DNA of 25,879 bases from the NCBI GenBank assembly GCA_021802085.1, contig JAKAAZ010000018.1, positions 1 to 25,879 of the forward strand, read 5' to 3'. Below are positions 17,669-25,773 of this stretch, piece after piece. The DNA is from Acidobacteriota bacterium (GTDB lineage Bacteria > Acidobacteriota > Terriglobia > Terriglobales > Acidobacteriaceae). Position numbers and translations under genes: made by a program. The notes beneath the pieces were generated by a model. The model ran no database searches. It was not told the DNA's origin and saw nothing but the letters and a program-made list of their open reading frames with translations. Every line of letters starts with the position of its first letter. The first letter of the stretch is position 1.

Positions 17669-18655
17669 TTACATGCCGAAGCGTTCGTGCCACGGGGTGG
17701 CGGCTTTCAGCGCCCGGTTCACGTTCTCAATGTTCTTGACGCCATCGTCCTTGAGCCAATTCTCGAAGGCCTTGGCGCCCTGCTTGGCGTAGATGGGGAT
17801 GCCGTCTTTCCAGGTGGCGCGGCCGCAGAGCACGCCGTTGAACTTGGCGCCGGATTCGGCCGCCAGTTCCAGCGTTTCAATGAAGACGGGATTGGAGACG
17901 CCCGCCGAAAGATAAATGAAGGGCTTGGTCGAAGCCTCCGCCGCCTTGCGGAAAAGATGCAGCGCTTCTTCCTTCGAATATGCGGCTGTGCCTTTGAATG
18001 CCTTGGTACCGGCCACAAACTCCATTTGAATCGGCACTTCCATCTTGAGCACATCGACGCCATAGCGCTCATCGCAGAAGTCCGCGGTCGCGCGCGTGAC
18101 GATCTCAGGCTTTTTCTTCGCGTAGGCAACCGACTTTTCATCGCCGCCCTCGGCGTCATAGCCGACGATTTCCAGGAAGAATGCAATGTCGTGGGCGCGG
18201 CATTCATCGCCAATGCGCTCAATGAAGGCGTACTTTACGTCGTTGATTTCCTTTTTCTCGAACGGCGTGTAGTAGAGCAGCACCTTGACCGCGTCCGCGC
18301 CTTCATGCTGGATGCGACGCACCGACCAGTGGTCGAGCAGGTCGGGCAACCGGCCCGGTTCCGCTGCGTCATAGCCGGTCTTCTCGTAGGCCAGCAGCAG
18401 GCCCTTGCCGTTGCGATGCTTGGCGGCGGGCAGTCCAAATTCAGGATCGAGCAGAATGGCCGAGGCGTGGCGGGTCAGGACTTCCGTTACCAACGTCTTG
18501 AATTCAACCAGGGCATGGCCGTCGACCGGAGAGCCTTTTTCCTTGGCCAGAGACTTTTGCAGGGAACCGCGTTGATCCATGGCGGCGGCGGCGATTACGC
18601 CCCACTCATCGGAGAGGGCTTTCATGCCGGCCAGTTTGCCGGGGGTCAGCTTCAT
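17669..18655 (-). CDS. lacD: Tagatose 1,6-diphosphate aldolase-like class I aldolase (LacD family)
   Basis: 328 residues from ATG 18655. AAGGAG lies 9 nt before this codon but only 3 nt before another ATG at 18661, so the inner start is preferred. LacD splits tagatose or fructose 1,6-bisphosphate into dihydroxyacetone phosphate and glyceraldehyde 3-phosphate through a Schiff base. The Schiff-base lysine is Lys204 in VDVLKMEVP, within one residue of the position known for staphylococcal LacD. AMDQRGSL near the start, AILLDPEFG and the phosphate-binding LSAGVSNPVF strand agree with the family. No other tagatose-pathway genes are nearby, so here it may work as a general ketose-bisphosphate aldolase. 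It lies 136 nt downstream of rph on the same strand. Confidence 0.88.
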   Translation of the reverse strand: MKLTPGKLAGMKALSDEWGVIAAAAMDQRGSLQKSLAKEKGSPVDGHALVEFKTLVTEVLTRHASAILLDPEFGLPAAKHRNGKGLLLAYEKTGYDAAEPGRLPDLLDHWSVRRIQHEGADAVKVLLYYTPFEKKEINDVKYAFIERIGDECRAHDIAFFLEIVGYDAEGGDEKSVAYAKKKPEIVTRATADFCDERYGVDVLKMEVPIQMEFVAGTKAFKGTAAYSKEEALHLFRKAAEASTKPFIYLSAGVSNPVFIETLELAAESGAKFNGVLCGRATWKDGIPIYAKQGAKAFENWLKDDGVKNIENVNRALKAATPWHERFGM

Positions 18656-18791
18656 CGTCATACACTCCTTATTTTTTTATCTTGTGGGGGTCTGTGGGTT
18701 GTCCAGGCCTCGAGAGGCCAAGTCCATCATTCCAGTTCCATCGTCTTCATTTTAATTTTACGCTGGGACGACAATCCCGTCGTGACACGCG

Positions 18792-19544
18792 TCATGGTCG
18801 GACCGGATTCGCGAGCGCCGCCTGCTGGGCCTGTACCAGCTCGCGCGTACCGCGCGCGGCGAGATCGAGCAGCGCGAAATGCCGATCGCGGGAGAAGGTG
18901 TTGTGTTCCGCGGTAGCCTGCACCTCGACGAAATCGCCGGTGCTGGTCATCACGACATTCATATCGACATCGGCGCGGGCATCTTCCTCATAGGCCAGAT
19001 CGAGCAGCGGCGTACCGTCCACAATGCCCACGCTGATGGCGGCGATGAGATGCCGGATGGGCGAAGCGGCGAGGACTTTTGCGACCACCAGTCGATCGAC
19101 AGCCAGCCCCAGAGCCACGGCGGCGCCAGTGATGGCGGCGGTGCGGGTGCCTCCGTCGGCCTGCAGGACATCGCAATCCAGAATGATGGTGCGCTCGCCG
19201 AGTGCCTTCAGGTCGACAGCGGCGCGCAGACTGCGGCCAATCAGACGCTGAATCTCATGCGTGCGCCCGCCCACCTTGCCACGTTCACTTTCCCGGGGAG
19301 TACGAGTCAGCGTGGCGCGCGGCAGCATTCCATATTCGGCGGTGACCCAGCCCTGGCCGCGATTGCGCAGCCAGCCGGGCACGCCAGTTTCCACGGTGGC
19401 GTTGCAAAGCACGCGCGTGTGGCCGAGTTCAATCAGGACCGAGCCTTCGGCGGTGGGAACGAAATCGACGGTAAGGCGCAGCGGACGAAGCGCATCGATG
19501 GCGCGGCCTTCTGGCCGGAAGTAGGTGGAAGCAGGAGCGGACAT
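18792..19544 (-). CDS. rph: Ribonuclease PH
   Basis: 250 residues from ATG 19544. The frame stays open for 50 more codons upstream, but that part has no RNase PH character. RNase PH is a hexameric phosphorolytic exoribonuclease that trims the 3' ends of tRNA precursors. Family signatures are intact: RPEGRAIDALRP at the start, GQGWVTAEYGMLPRAT, EIQRLIGRSLRA, the DCDVLQADGGTRTAAI catalytic region and DLAYEEDARADVDMNVV. The size is near the 238 of E. coli. A 10-bp palindrome CCAATATTGG (~19576-19585) lies 30 nt upstream and may belong to its control region. No clear Shine-Dalgarno is seen. Confidence 0.95.
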   Translation of the reverse strand: MSAPASTYFRPEGRAIDALRPLRLTVDFVPTAEGSVLIELGHTRVLCNATVETGVPGWLRNRGQGWVTAEYGMLPRATLTRTPRESERGKVGGRTHEIQRLIGRSLRAAVDLKALGERTIILDCDVLQADGGTRTAAITGAAVALGLAVDRLVVAKVLAASPIRHLIAAISVGIVDGTPLLDLAYEEDARADVDMNVVMTSTGDFVEVQATAEHNTFSRDRHFALLDLAARGTRELVQAQQAALANPVRP

Positions 19545-19962
19545 GTGGAATCCATTGTAACGATTCCTGCGAATCCAATATTGGTCAGGCCTCCAGTCGA
19601 GATCGGAAAGAGCCTTTTTGGGATTGTCCCAGAGTGGGAAGAGAGTTCCAAAATGGGTTTGACTGGAAGTTCGCAGTAACTCCTTTATAAGCAACGGATT
19701 CGGTGGGGGGTGTATGGATGGTGCGGTGTCGTTTTGAAACTGACCCTGCCTTTAGTAACGAAGGATCGGAGACGCTGTTCCGAATTAAGTCATTGAGTCC
19801 GTACCGTTAAGAGAGGAGGCCCAGTTTGGCACGCAACGTGAATACGGAATGTGCAAGAACGGAGCGGAACGGGGATGAAATCCGGCCTGCCGAATCCGAA
19901 TCGGAGGCCCGTTTTGGACCCATGTGTGCTTGGAGATGATTCCGCTGCAAAAGGAGATTCCC
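19545..19962. other. Gene-free divergent interval between rph and the signalling cluster
   Basis: About 420 nt holding the leftward rph promoter and the rightward promoter of the signalling cluster. A TTGGCACG octamer at 19826-19833 matches the -24 half of sigma-54 promoters, but the correctly spaced -12 position reads GTGA rather than TTGC. No reading frame here looks coding. Confidence 0.4.
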
Positions 19963-20058
19963 ATGACGTTACTCGACTGGATGTTAATTCCGTCCGCGGC
20001 TGCTTGTGTTGTGTTGATTGTGTCCCTGGTGGTGCAAAGCCTGCGTCACGAATGGTAA
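19963..20058 (+). CDS. 31-residue single-helix membrane peptide
   Basis: A small frame with a strong AAGGAG ribosome site at 19951-19956, seven bases before ATG 19963. The product begins MTLLDWMLIP, continues as a ~17-residue hydrophobic stretch (SAAACVVLIVSLVV) and ends QSLRHEW, with positive and polar residues at the C-terminus. This is the profile of a one-pass inner-membrane micropeptide with the tail in the cytoplasm. It stands 166 nt before a histidine kinase that has no membrane domain of its own, so a role as membrane anchor or signal input is an attractive but unproven idea. It has the KdpF size class, but there are no kdp genes here. I do not recognise a family. Confidence 0.6.
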   Translation: MTLLDWMLIPSAAACVVLIVSLVVQSLRHEW

Positions 20059-20224
20059 GACCGGTCCCTTATGGGGAGCGAAGTTCGGCGGATTGAAAAC
20101 CCTCGCACAACATTCCCAGGGAAACGCCGGAGTGAAAAGACTGAAACGGCAGCGAAGAACTTGTCCAGAATCGAACCGGACTACGACGCAGAATCCTTAG
20201 CAGGTTGTAAGAAATGGAGACCGA

Positions 20225-21154
20225 ATGACGACCTTGGCGCTCACCCAGCAGGATGATTCCAGTCCGAGTCCGCGATTCGCGGCCGGAGAACCCGCCACGA
20301 CGGTCCGTCATCTGGCGCATGATGTCCAGAATTGGCTTACGGCGCTGCAGGTATATTGCGACCTGCTGCGCACCTCAGGCGTTGTTGACGATCAGGGGCA
20401 ACCGTGGATCGACGAGCTATCGAGCGCGGTGGAGCGGGGACATGCGCTGGTGGATTCGCTGCTGGATTTTGCGCAGTCGGCAGCCTTGTCCCGTCCGTTG
20501 GCTCCGCAGGGAGTGGCCGCGCTGCCAACCCTTGACCTGGGCGCAGCGATCGAACGCAGGCTGCCGCTGCTCCGCCAGATGGCCGGGAACAAGATCCAGG
20601 TGGAGATCAAAACAGTGCCCCATGCCGGGGCGACGGCGTTGCGGGAGCCCGAGTTTGAACGGATCCTGTTGAACCTGGCACGGAATGCGATGGAGGCAAT
20701 GCCCGGGGGAGGCAAGCTGCGGATTGTCCTCGAGTACGGCCACGCATCGTCAGGCCGCTGCCTGCTGCTGCGCGTGTCCGACACGGGAAGGGGCATTGCG
20801 GCGGAACTCCTGCCTCACATTTTCAGTTCCGGGGTTTCGACGAAACTCGCTACGTCCGATGGTCCGCGATCGCGCGGTTTCGGGCTGGCAATTGTACGGG
20901 AATTGACGCTGGGCGCGGGTGGATCGGTACGAGTCCGTTCCAGACTTGGACACGGGAGTTCCTTTACTGTCGAGTTGCCGCTACTTGAGGAATCGCTTGC
21001 GGAATCGCCGCTGGCAAAACCGCGGAGGGCTGCTTCCCATCCCCGCACGCGACAACTGGCAGTTGTGTCCGAGATGCCGAAGTCGAACACGGACCGCCCT
21101 GCTCATCGCAACAATTGTGACGCCAATCGGAAAGGAACCCGAGTACCATGCTAA
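20225..21154 (+). CDS. Soluble sensor histidine kinase
   Basis: 309 residues, no signal peptide or membrane segment and no PAS or GAF domain, so the input is probably another protein. The dimerisation and phosphoacceptor region starts at His32 in RHLAHDVQNWLTALQ, where HDVQN replaces the common HELRN. The HATPase_c domain has the N box LARNAMEA (Asn154), the G1 box VSDTGRGI (185-191) with a following SSGVSTK loop, and the G2 box RGFGLAIV (218-225). All ATP-binding motifs are intact. The last ~55 residues are basic and disordered. GGAGA precedes ATG 20225. The stop overlaps the start of the NtrC-type regulator by 7 nt, so the two are surely a cognate pair, similar in form to NtrB/NtrC-like systems. 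Confidence 0.9.
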   Translation: MTTLALTQQDDSSPSPRFAAGEPATTVRHLAHDVQNWLTALQVYCDLLRTSGVVDDQGQPWIDELSSAVERGHALVDSLLDFAQSAALSRPLAPQGVAALPTLDLGAAIERRLPLLRQMAGNKIQVEIKTVPHAGATALREPEFERILLNLARNAMEAMPGGGKLRIVLEYGHASSGRCLLLRVSDTGRGIAAELLPHIFSSGVSTKLATSDGPRSRGFGLAIVRELTLGAGGSVRVRSRLGHGSSFTVELPLLEESLAESPLAKPRRAASHPRTRQLAVVSEMPKSNTDRPAHRNNCDANRKGTRVPC

Positions 21155-22599
21155 CAGCGACACGCATGTTTACCCCTACCTCCCAAATTCCCCCCGCGGA
21201 GCGAGCCAGCATGATGCACGTGCTGGTGGTCGATGACGATACGGCCATCCGCACCGCTGTTTCCGATATTGCGCGCAACTATGGTTTCGCGGTATCGAGT
21301 GTTGAAGATGCCGGTTCCACGCGCGCCGCCCTCAAGGCCCACATGGCCGACATTGTACTGCTCGATCTGAAGTTGCCGGGTGGCGGCGGCCTGCCGCTGG
21401 TGGAGGAGATCCGCACCTTGTACCCGGAGACCGTCGTGGTGGTGATGACCGCCTACGCCACGGTGTCTTCGGCCGTCGAGGCGATGCGCACGGGGGCCAG
21501 CGAGTACCTGACGAAGCCCTTCACCATGGACGAATTGACGGATGTGCTGGAGCGCGCCTCCGAGCGGCGCCATTTCGATACCGAGAGCCGGCGGCTGCGG
21601 GAAAAACTTCGCACCTCGGATGGATTCGGCACCCTGGTCGGCCGCAGCCCGGAGATGGAACGGGTGTACCGCATTCTCTCCAAGGTGGCCCACACCACGC
21701 ATCCGGTGCTGATCCTGGGTGAAAGCGGAACCGGCAAGGAGATTGTCGCCCGCACCATCCACTACAACGGACCGAACGCCACGCATCCATTCATTCCCGT
21801 AGACTGCGGATCGCTGGTTCCCACCCTGATTGAGAGCGAACTCTTCGGCTATGTCAAGGGGGCCTTCACGGGCGCGAACCGCTCCAAGGAAGGACTGCTG
21901 GCGACTGCGGAAGGCGGTACCGTTTTTCTGGACGAGATAGGCGAACTGCCGCTCGATCTGCAGGCAAAGCTGCTGCGCGCGCTGCAGGAAAAAGAGATTC
22001 GCCCGATCGGCTCCAATCAGCGGGTCCCGATCCACGTCCGCATCCTGGCAGCCACCAACCGCGACCTGGCGGCGATGGTGGAGCAGGGCAAGTTCCGCAA
22101 GGACCTGTTTTTTCGCCTGAATGTCGTGAACGTGAAAGTGCCGGCGCTGCGCGAGCACCGTTCGGATATCGCATTGCTGGCGGCGCATTTCCTGGAGCGC
22201 CGCCGACGCGAGACAGGGGTTGTCTACACCCTGAGCGACGATGTGCTGCGGGTGCTTGGCAGCTACGATTGGCCGGGGAACGTCCGCGAACTGGAAAATA
22301 CGATCGAACGGGCCTGCGCCCTTTCTTCCGGTCCAGTGTTGCATCTGGGAGATATGCCCACCCAGTTGCAGGAGTATCGGATGCACTGGCAAACCGTTCC
22401 GGAAACCGCGCCCCAGGAAACGATCGGCATGGATTCCAGCATTCTGACGATTGCGGAAATGGAAAAGCAGGCCATCCTGAACACCCTGCGCCAGCTGAAT
22501 GGCGACAAGCTGACGGCGGCGCGACTGCTGGGCATCGGCAAGACGACGCTCTATCGCAAGCTGAAGGAATACGGCATCTCAGACGAATCTGAGATGTAG
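21148..22599 (+). CDS. NtrC-family sigma-54-dependent response regulator
   Basis: 483 residues. The receiver domain (22-135) has the acidic pair in VLVVDDD (29-31), phosphoacceptor Asp73 in LLDLKLPG, Thr101 and Lys123 in LTKPF. The AAA+ domain (about 160-400) has Walker A GESGTGKE (191-198), the sigma-54-contacting loop GAFTGA (238-243) and Walker B GTVFLDE. The Fis-type helix-turn-helix is at the C-terminus (LNGDKLTAARLLGIGKTTLY). All activator residues are present, so it should drive sigma-54 promoters when phosphorylated by the overlapping kinase. AAAGGAA before ATG 21148 favours this start over an inner one at codon 22. The target genes cannot be told from the sequence. Its stop codon lies beside a perfect 9-bp hairpin. 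Confidence 0.95.
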   Translation: MLTATRMFTPTSQIPPAERASMMHVLVVDDDTAIRTAVSDIARNYGFAVSSVEDAGSTRAALKAHMADIVLLDLKLPGGGGLPLVEEIRTLYPETVVVVMTAYATVSSAVEAMRTGASEYLTKPFTMDELTDVLERASERRHFDTESRRLREKLRTSDGFGTLVGRSPEMERVYRILSKVAHTTHPVLILGESGTGKEIVARTIHYNGPNATHPFIPVDCGSLVPTLIESELFGYVKGAFTGANRSKEGLLATAEGGTVFLDEIGELPLDLQAKLLRALQEKEIRPIGSNQRVPIHVRILAATNRDLAAMVEQGKFRKDLFFRLNVVNVKVPALREHRSDIALLAAHFLERRRRETGVVYTLSDDVLRVLGSYDWPGNVRELENTIERACALSSGPVLHLGDMPTQLQEYRMHWQTVPETAPQETIGMDSSILTIAEMEKQAILNTLRQLNGDKLTAARLLGIGKTTLYRKLKEYGISDESEM

Positions 22600-22637
22600 G
22601 GAACGCGTAGGTTGGAAGGCGCGGTTCTCGCCTTCCA
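22575..22637 (+). promoter_or_regulatory. Tandem hairpins in the intercistronic region
   Basis: Hairpin 1 pairs CATCTCAGA (22575-22583) with TCTGAGATG (22588-22596) around a CGAA loop, ending just before the regulator's TAG stop. Hairpin 2 pairs TGGAAGGCG (22613-22621) with CGCCTTCCA (22629-22637). Neither has a T-tract, so they look more like mRNA stabilisers or attenuators than intrinsic terminators. Confidence 0.4.
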
Positions 22638-22686
22638 CCTGCAGGCCCAGCCGGAGCACAATCGGAAATCCTGAAGGGGGAATTGC

Positions 22687-23265
22687 ATGACGCAGACCGT
22701 GCTGTTGGTTACTGGTATGTCGGGGGCAGAAAATTGCGCTGCCACGATTGGACGTCAACTGGGCCTGACCGTCGAGCTGGCCGAGAATCGCCGCGCCGCG
22801 CTGGCCGCGCTGCGACGCCGCGAATTCTCCGTGATCGTACTGGATGAAAGCCTGGTGGAGGCCGATCCGGCGGGAGCGGAAGTGCTGTGGCAACAGGCGG
22901 GTCTGGCGGTCCCCATCCAAGTCAATCTGGGCATCTCCGGATGCAATCGGATCTTACGGGAAGTGCGCGCCGCGTTGCAACGGCGCGACAGGGAACTGTC
23001 GCTGGCGATGCGGGCCGCTGTTCAACTGATGGAAGGCGAGATGAACACCACCATCACCGGACTGCTGCTGCAAACCCAACTGGCGCTGCAGGAGCCGGCT
23101 CTTCCACCTGGAACTGCCGTCAAACTGCGGCAGGTGGTCGAACTGGCCGGCGTGCTGCGCGACCAACTGCGGCCCCCCCGGCGGCCTGAGGTATTTTTCA
23201 AGGGTCCGCACCTTTCCAGCCATGGGCCAGGAGACTCGCACGCAGCAAAATCGACGCTCGATTGA
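22687..23265 (+). CDS. Degenerate receiver plus pseudo-DHp helix protein
   Basis: 192 residues, with AAGGGGGAA before ATG 22687. Residues 1-98 resemble a CheY-like receiver: VLLVTG at strand 1 without the acidic pair, Asp53 in VIVLDESL at the phosphoacceptor position, and no Lys in the strand 5 region (PIQVNLGIS). Phosphorylation by the usual chemistry is therefore doubtful. Residues ~110-162 (LMEGEMNTTITGLLLQTQLA, then LPPGTAVKLRQVVELAGVLRD) look like a histidine-kinase dimerisation hairpin, but Gly117 stands where the phosphorylated His would be. There is no ATPase domain. Following the kinase-regulator pair, it may bind and modulate that kinase. The C-terminal 30 residues are disordered. 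The domain reading is by eye. Confidence 0.6.
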   Translation: MTQTVLLVTGMSGAENCAATIGRQLGLTVELAENRRAALAALRRREFSVIVLDESLVEADPAGAEVLWQQAGLAVPIQVNLGISGCNRILREVRAALQRRDRELSLAMRAAVQLMEGEMNTTITGLLLQTQLALQEPALPPGTAVKLRQVVELAGVLRDQLRPPRRPEVFFKGPHLSSHGPGDSHAAKSTLD

Positions 23266-23288
23266 AACCGAAGACCAATAATCGAAGA

Positions 23289-24746
23289 TCAATGCTCGAC
23301 GATCACTCCATGGCTCCCATGCCCATCGGTGCATGGGGTACCGAGAGGCGCCCGCTTCGGAGAGAAATCGGCGGTGGTCAGGGCAAGCGGCCCGGAGGTG
23401 AAACTGCAAACCGAGCCCATCACGGGTGCGGGCGCAACAGGCTTCGGTGGCGGCGGCTGCGATGTGCCGGCAATAATCACGCCGGTATTGTCTGGACCAT
23501 AATTGCACGGCGCGCCAATGGCCGCCTGCATGGGAGCGAAGTCGTAGGTGGTCCCCGCTTTTGGTCCCGAGGTCAATTTGCAGACGGAACCTAAACCAGC
23601 TCGCGGCGCGCCGGGCGCAGATGCGCCAGCACTCGCCGATGTCGCAGCGCTCGACGGTACGGTCACACTTGGCGCCGCCGTATTCGGCGCCACTGTACAC
23701 GCGGACGGTGGAGTGCAGGACGGAGTATCTGCAATCGGCGTAGCGACGATGATGCCGCTGCTTCCCGCCCCGTCGTCACAGGCCGTACCCAGCGGCGAAT
23801 GCATGGGAGCGTAATCATGTGTGCTCCCGGTCTTCGGCCCGGAGTTAAACTTACAGACTGTCCCCATGGGTTGCGCGGCGATGATTACCCCGCTGCTTCC
23901 CGCTCCGTCGTCGCAGGCCGTACCCAAGGGCGCATGCATGGGAGCGTAATCGTGCGTGCTTCCCGCTTTCGGCCCGGAGGTAAACCTACAGACTGTTCCC
24001 ATGGGCGGTTTCGGAAGGGCCGCGACGATCACGCCGCTGCTTCCCGCCCCATCGTCGCAGGCCGTATTCAATGGCGCATGCATGGGAGCGTAATCGTGTG
24101 TGCTTCCCGCTTTCGGCCCGGAGGTAAACTTGCAGACCGTTCCCATGGGTTGCGGGGCGACAATCGTCCCGCTGCTCCCCGCACCGTCGTCGCAGGCCGT
24201 ACCCAGCGGCGCGTGCATGGGCGCGTAATCGTGCATGCTCCCGGCCTTTGGCCCCGTCGTAAACTTGCAGACCGATCCCGTCTGCGGACTGTCCGACTCC
24301 CGCGTTTCTGGAGGAGTGGCACTCGCAACAATGGTCCCGCTGCTTCCCGCTCCGTCCGTGCAGGACATATCTACAGGGGCCTGCATGGGCGCGTAATCCT
24401 GCGTCGCGCCTGCTCTCGGCCCGGAGGTGAACTTACACACAGTTCCCATTTGCCGATTGACCGTTGTTTCGCCAATCGGCGCAGAGGCGACAATCGTCCC
24501 GGTGCTTCCAGAGCCATCCTTGCAGGGCGCGTTCAACGGCGCCTGCATGGGCGCATAATCCTGCGCTGCGCCTGCTCTCGGCCCGGAGGTGAATTTGCAG
24601 GTCGTCCCCATCTTCTGCATGGCGGCAGGGGGGGATTCATGGGATGCGTGAGTGGTTGCAGCAAATATCGTCCCCAGGAGAACTATGGGGGCCACCAATG
24701 TCCATGCGTATTTCCTTGCGCTTATGTCACGCCGCGGGCGAACCAT
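23289..24746 (-). CDS. Secreted eight-repeat cysteine-pair protein
   Basis: 485 residues from ATG 24746, with AAGGAG 7 nt upstream. After a basic N-terminus, residues ~15-35 form a hydrophobic signal or anchor segment (TLVAPIVLLGTIFAATTHA). Eight repeats of about 42 residues follow, at 46-87, 100-141, 157-198, 201-242, 249-290, 294-335, 386-427 and 443-484. The consensus is GTVCKFTSGPKAG, then a THDYAPMHAPLGTACDDG segment and GAGSSGVIVA. The two cysteines of each repeat are always exactly 25 residues apart. A Ser/Ala/Pro-rich linker with an extra pair, Cys344 and Cys350, separates repeats 6 and 7. Single-copy versions of this motif occur, as far as I recall, in small exported proteins of unknown function. 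An outer-envelope or adhesive role is inference. Confidence 0.8.
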   Translation of the reverse strand: MVRPRRDISARKYAWTLVAPIVLLGTIFAATTHASHESPPAAMQKMGTTCKFTSGPRAGAAQDYAPMQAPLNAPCKDGSGSTGTIVASAPIGETTVNRQMGTVCKFTSGPRAGATQDYAPMQAPVDMSCTDGAGSSGTIVASATPPETRESDSPQTGSVCKFTTGPKAGSMHDYAPMHAPLGTACDDGAGSSGTIVAPQPMGTVCKFTSGPKAGSTHDYAPMHAPLNTACDDGAGSSGVIVAALPKPPMGTVCRFTSGPKAGSTHDYAPMHAPLGTACDDGAGSSGVIIAAQPMGTVCKFNSGPKTGSTHDYAPMHSPLGTACDDGAGSSGIIVATPIADTPSCTPPSACTVAPNTAAPSVTVPSSAATSASAGASAPGAPRAGLGSVCKLTSGPKAGTTYDFAPMQAAIGAPCNYGPDNTGVIIAGTSQPPPPKPVAPAPVMGSVCSFTSGPLALTTADFSPKRAPLGTPCTDGHGSHGVIVEH

Positions 24747-24873
24747 TTCTCGCTCCTTCTGGCTCTCAGTTAGAAGACTATTCCAGCGCAAAAACGTTAT
24801 CTGCACCCGGTGGAATTTTGTATGTGTGCAATCAAACAGGTAATTGGAGGAATAAGAAAACCAAACTGCTGGG

Positions 24874-24893
24874 AAGTGCATCTAAATGCACTT
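24874..24893. repeat. Small perfect inverted repeat
   Basis: AAGTGCAT (24874-24881) and ATGCACTT (24886-24893) enclose CTAA. It lies 128 nt upstream of the leftward repeat-protein gene. It could be an operator or an RNA hairpin in a long leader. Confidence 0.3.
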
Positions 24894-25005
24894 ACGTATA
24901 CGGAGATGGAACGGTTTACATCAGGCCCCAGTACTACAGTTGTAGATAGCGGTAACCTAAGCTTGCTCGGGGCTACGATTCTCCGGCGAGTGCGATGGAG
25001 AAGCC

Positions 25006-25655
25006 GAGTATCTGGTTGGAAGCGCGAGTTGTTACGGACCCACGACCGTATCGCAGGGTTGTTCGCGCGCTCGGAAGCACGCGAGGGCAGTCTGGCCTAT
25101 CTGCAAGGTTTGTTGAGCCACTGAGCGGAAGAACGGCTGGCAGTTGGCCGAATGGATGGGTGAACCAGCTCCTTATCGCGTGCAGCATCTGTTGGACCGG
25201 GCACGTTGGGATGCAGATGCAGCGCGGGATCAGCTTCGCAATTACTGCTGGAAGAGTTGAGCAGTCCAGATGCGGTGCTAATCGCCGATGAGACGGGTTT
25301 TCTGAAGAAGGGCGAACATTCAGTCGGGGTCAAGCGCCAGCGCACCGGGACGGCGGGACGAATTGAGAACAGCCAGGTTGGCGTGTTTCTCTGCTATGCC
25401 AGTGCCAAGGGCGCGGCGTTGGTGGATGGTGAGTTGTATCTTTCTGAAGAATGGGCCGCCGATGGCGAGCGTCGCCGCGTCGCGGCCGTTCCAGAAGAGG
25501 CCGAGTTTGTCACCAAGCCCGAGTTGGCGCGACGCATGATTGAGCGTGCGTCGCAAGCCGGTGCGCCCTGTAGCTGGGTGGCAGCCGATGAGGTCTATGG
25601 CAACAACAACAACAACAGGCTGCGCCATTGGCTGGAGCAGAGGCGGCCGGGTTAG
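25006..25655 (+). pseudogene. IS701-family transposase, frameshifted and truncated
   Basis: Three reading frames in succession give parts of one IS701 DDE transposase. Frame one ends ...LARSEAREGSLAYLQ-like text (the visible order is LFARSEAREGSLAYLQGLLSH) at a stop at 25122-25124. Frame two runs ERKNGWQLAEWMGEPAPY on to DQLRNYCW and stops at 25258. Frame three runs LLEELSSPDAVLIADETGFL to a stop at 25653. The catalytic aspartates are visible in LIADETGF and WVAADEVYG, but the chain ends before the region of the catalytic glutamate. An (AAC)5 run at 25602-25616 has expanded a GNDN-like site to GNNNNN. At least two frameshifts plus loss of both ends make it non-functional. No terminal inverted repeats were found. 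Confidence 0.85.
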
Positions 25656-25773
25656 TCGATCCTGAAAAGCCAACGAAACCCCGTATAAAACCTGATGAAA
25701 TGCGGTGTTGGTTGCTCTAGATTCTTGGATCGGAATTTGTAGACAAAAATACTTCAACAAACATGCAGGAACG
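25656..25773. other. Junction between two transposase remnants
   Basis: 118 nt between the IS701 debris and the tail of a second element. CGATCC (25657-25662) and GGATCG (25727-25732) face each other and CCAAC/GTTGG arms lie inside them. This could be the end of the right-hand element, but its terminal repeat cannot be defined because the element continues beyond the window. Confidence 0.3.

Noticed and set aside
18792..19694. RNase PH with a 50-residue N-terminal extension
   Set aside because: The extension has no family character. The core starts normally at 19544 and already has full length.
19826..19842. TTGGCACG followed by possible -12 element, a sigma-54 promoter for the signalling cluster
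   Set aside because: The -24 half is perfect, but the correctly spaced -12 half is GTGA instead of TTGC, losing the essential GC.
23799..24773. Long rightward frame of 324 codons opposite the repeat protein
   Set aside because: It is the mirror of the repeated leftward gene. Its periodicity comes from the DNA repeats, and it lacks a ribosome site.
24644..24949. Rightward frame ending in a Cys/Tyr-rich segment (CTYVYGDGTVYIRPQYYSC)
   Set aside because: The tail looks protein-like, but most of the frame is antisense to the repeat-protein start and has no ribosome site. It may be chance or a very old fragment.
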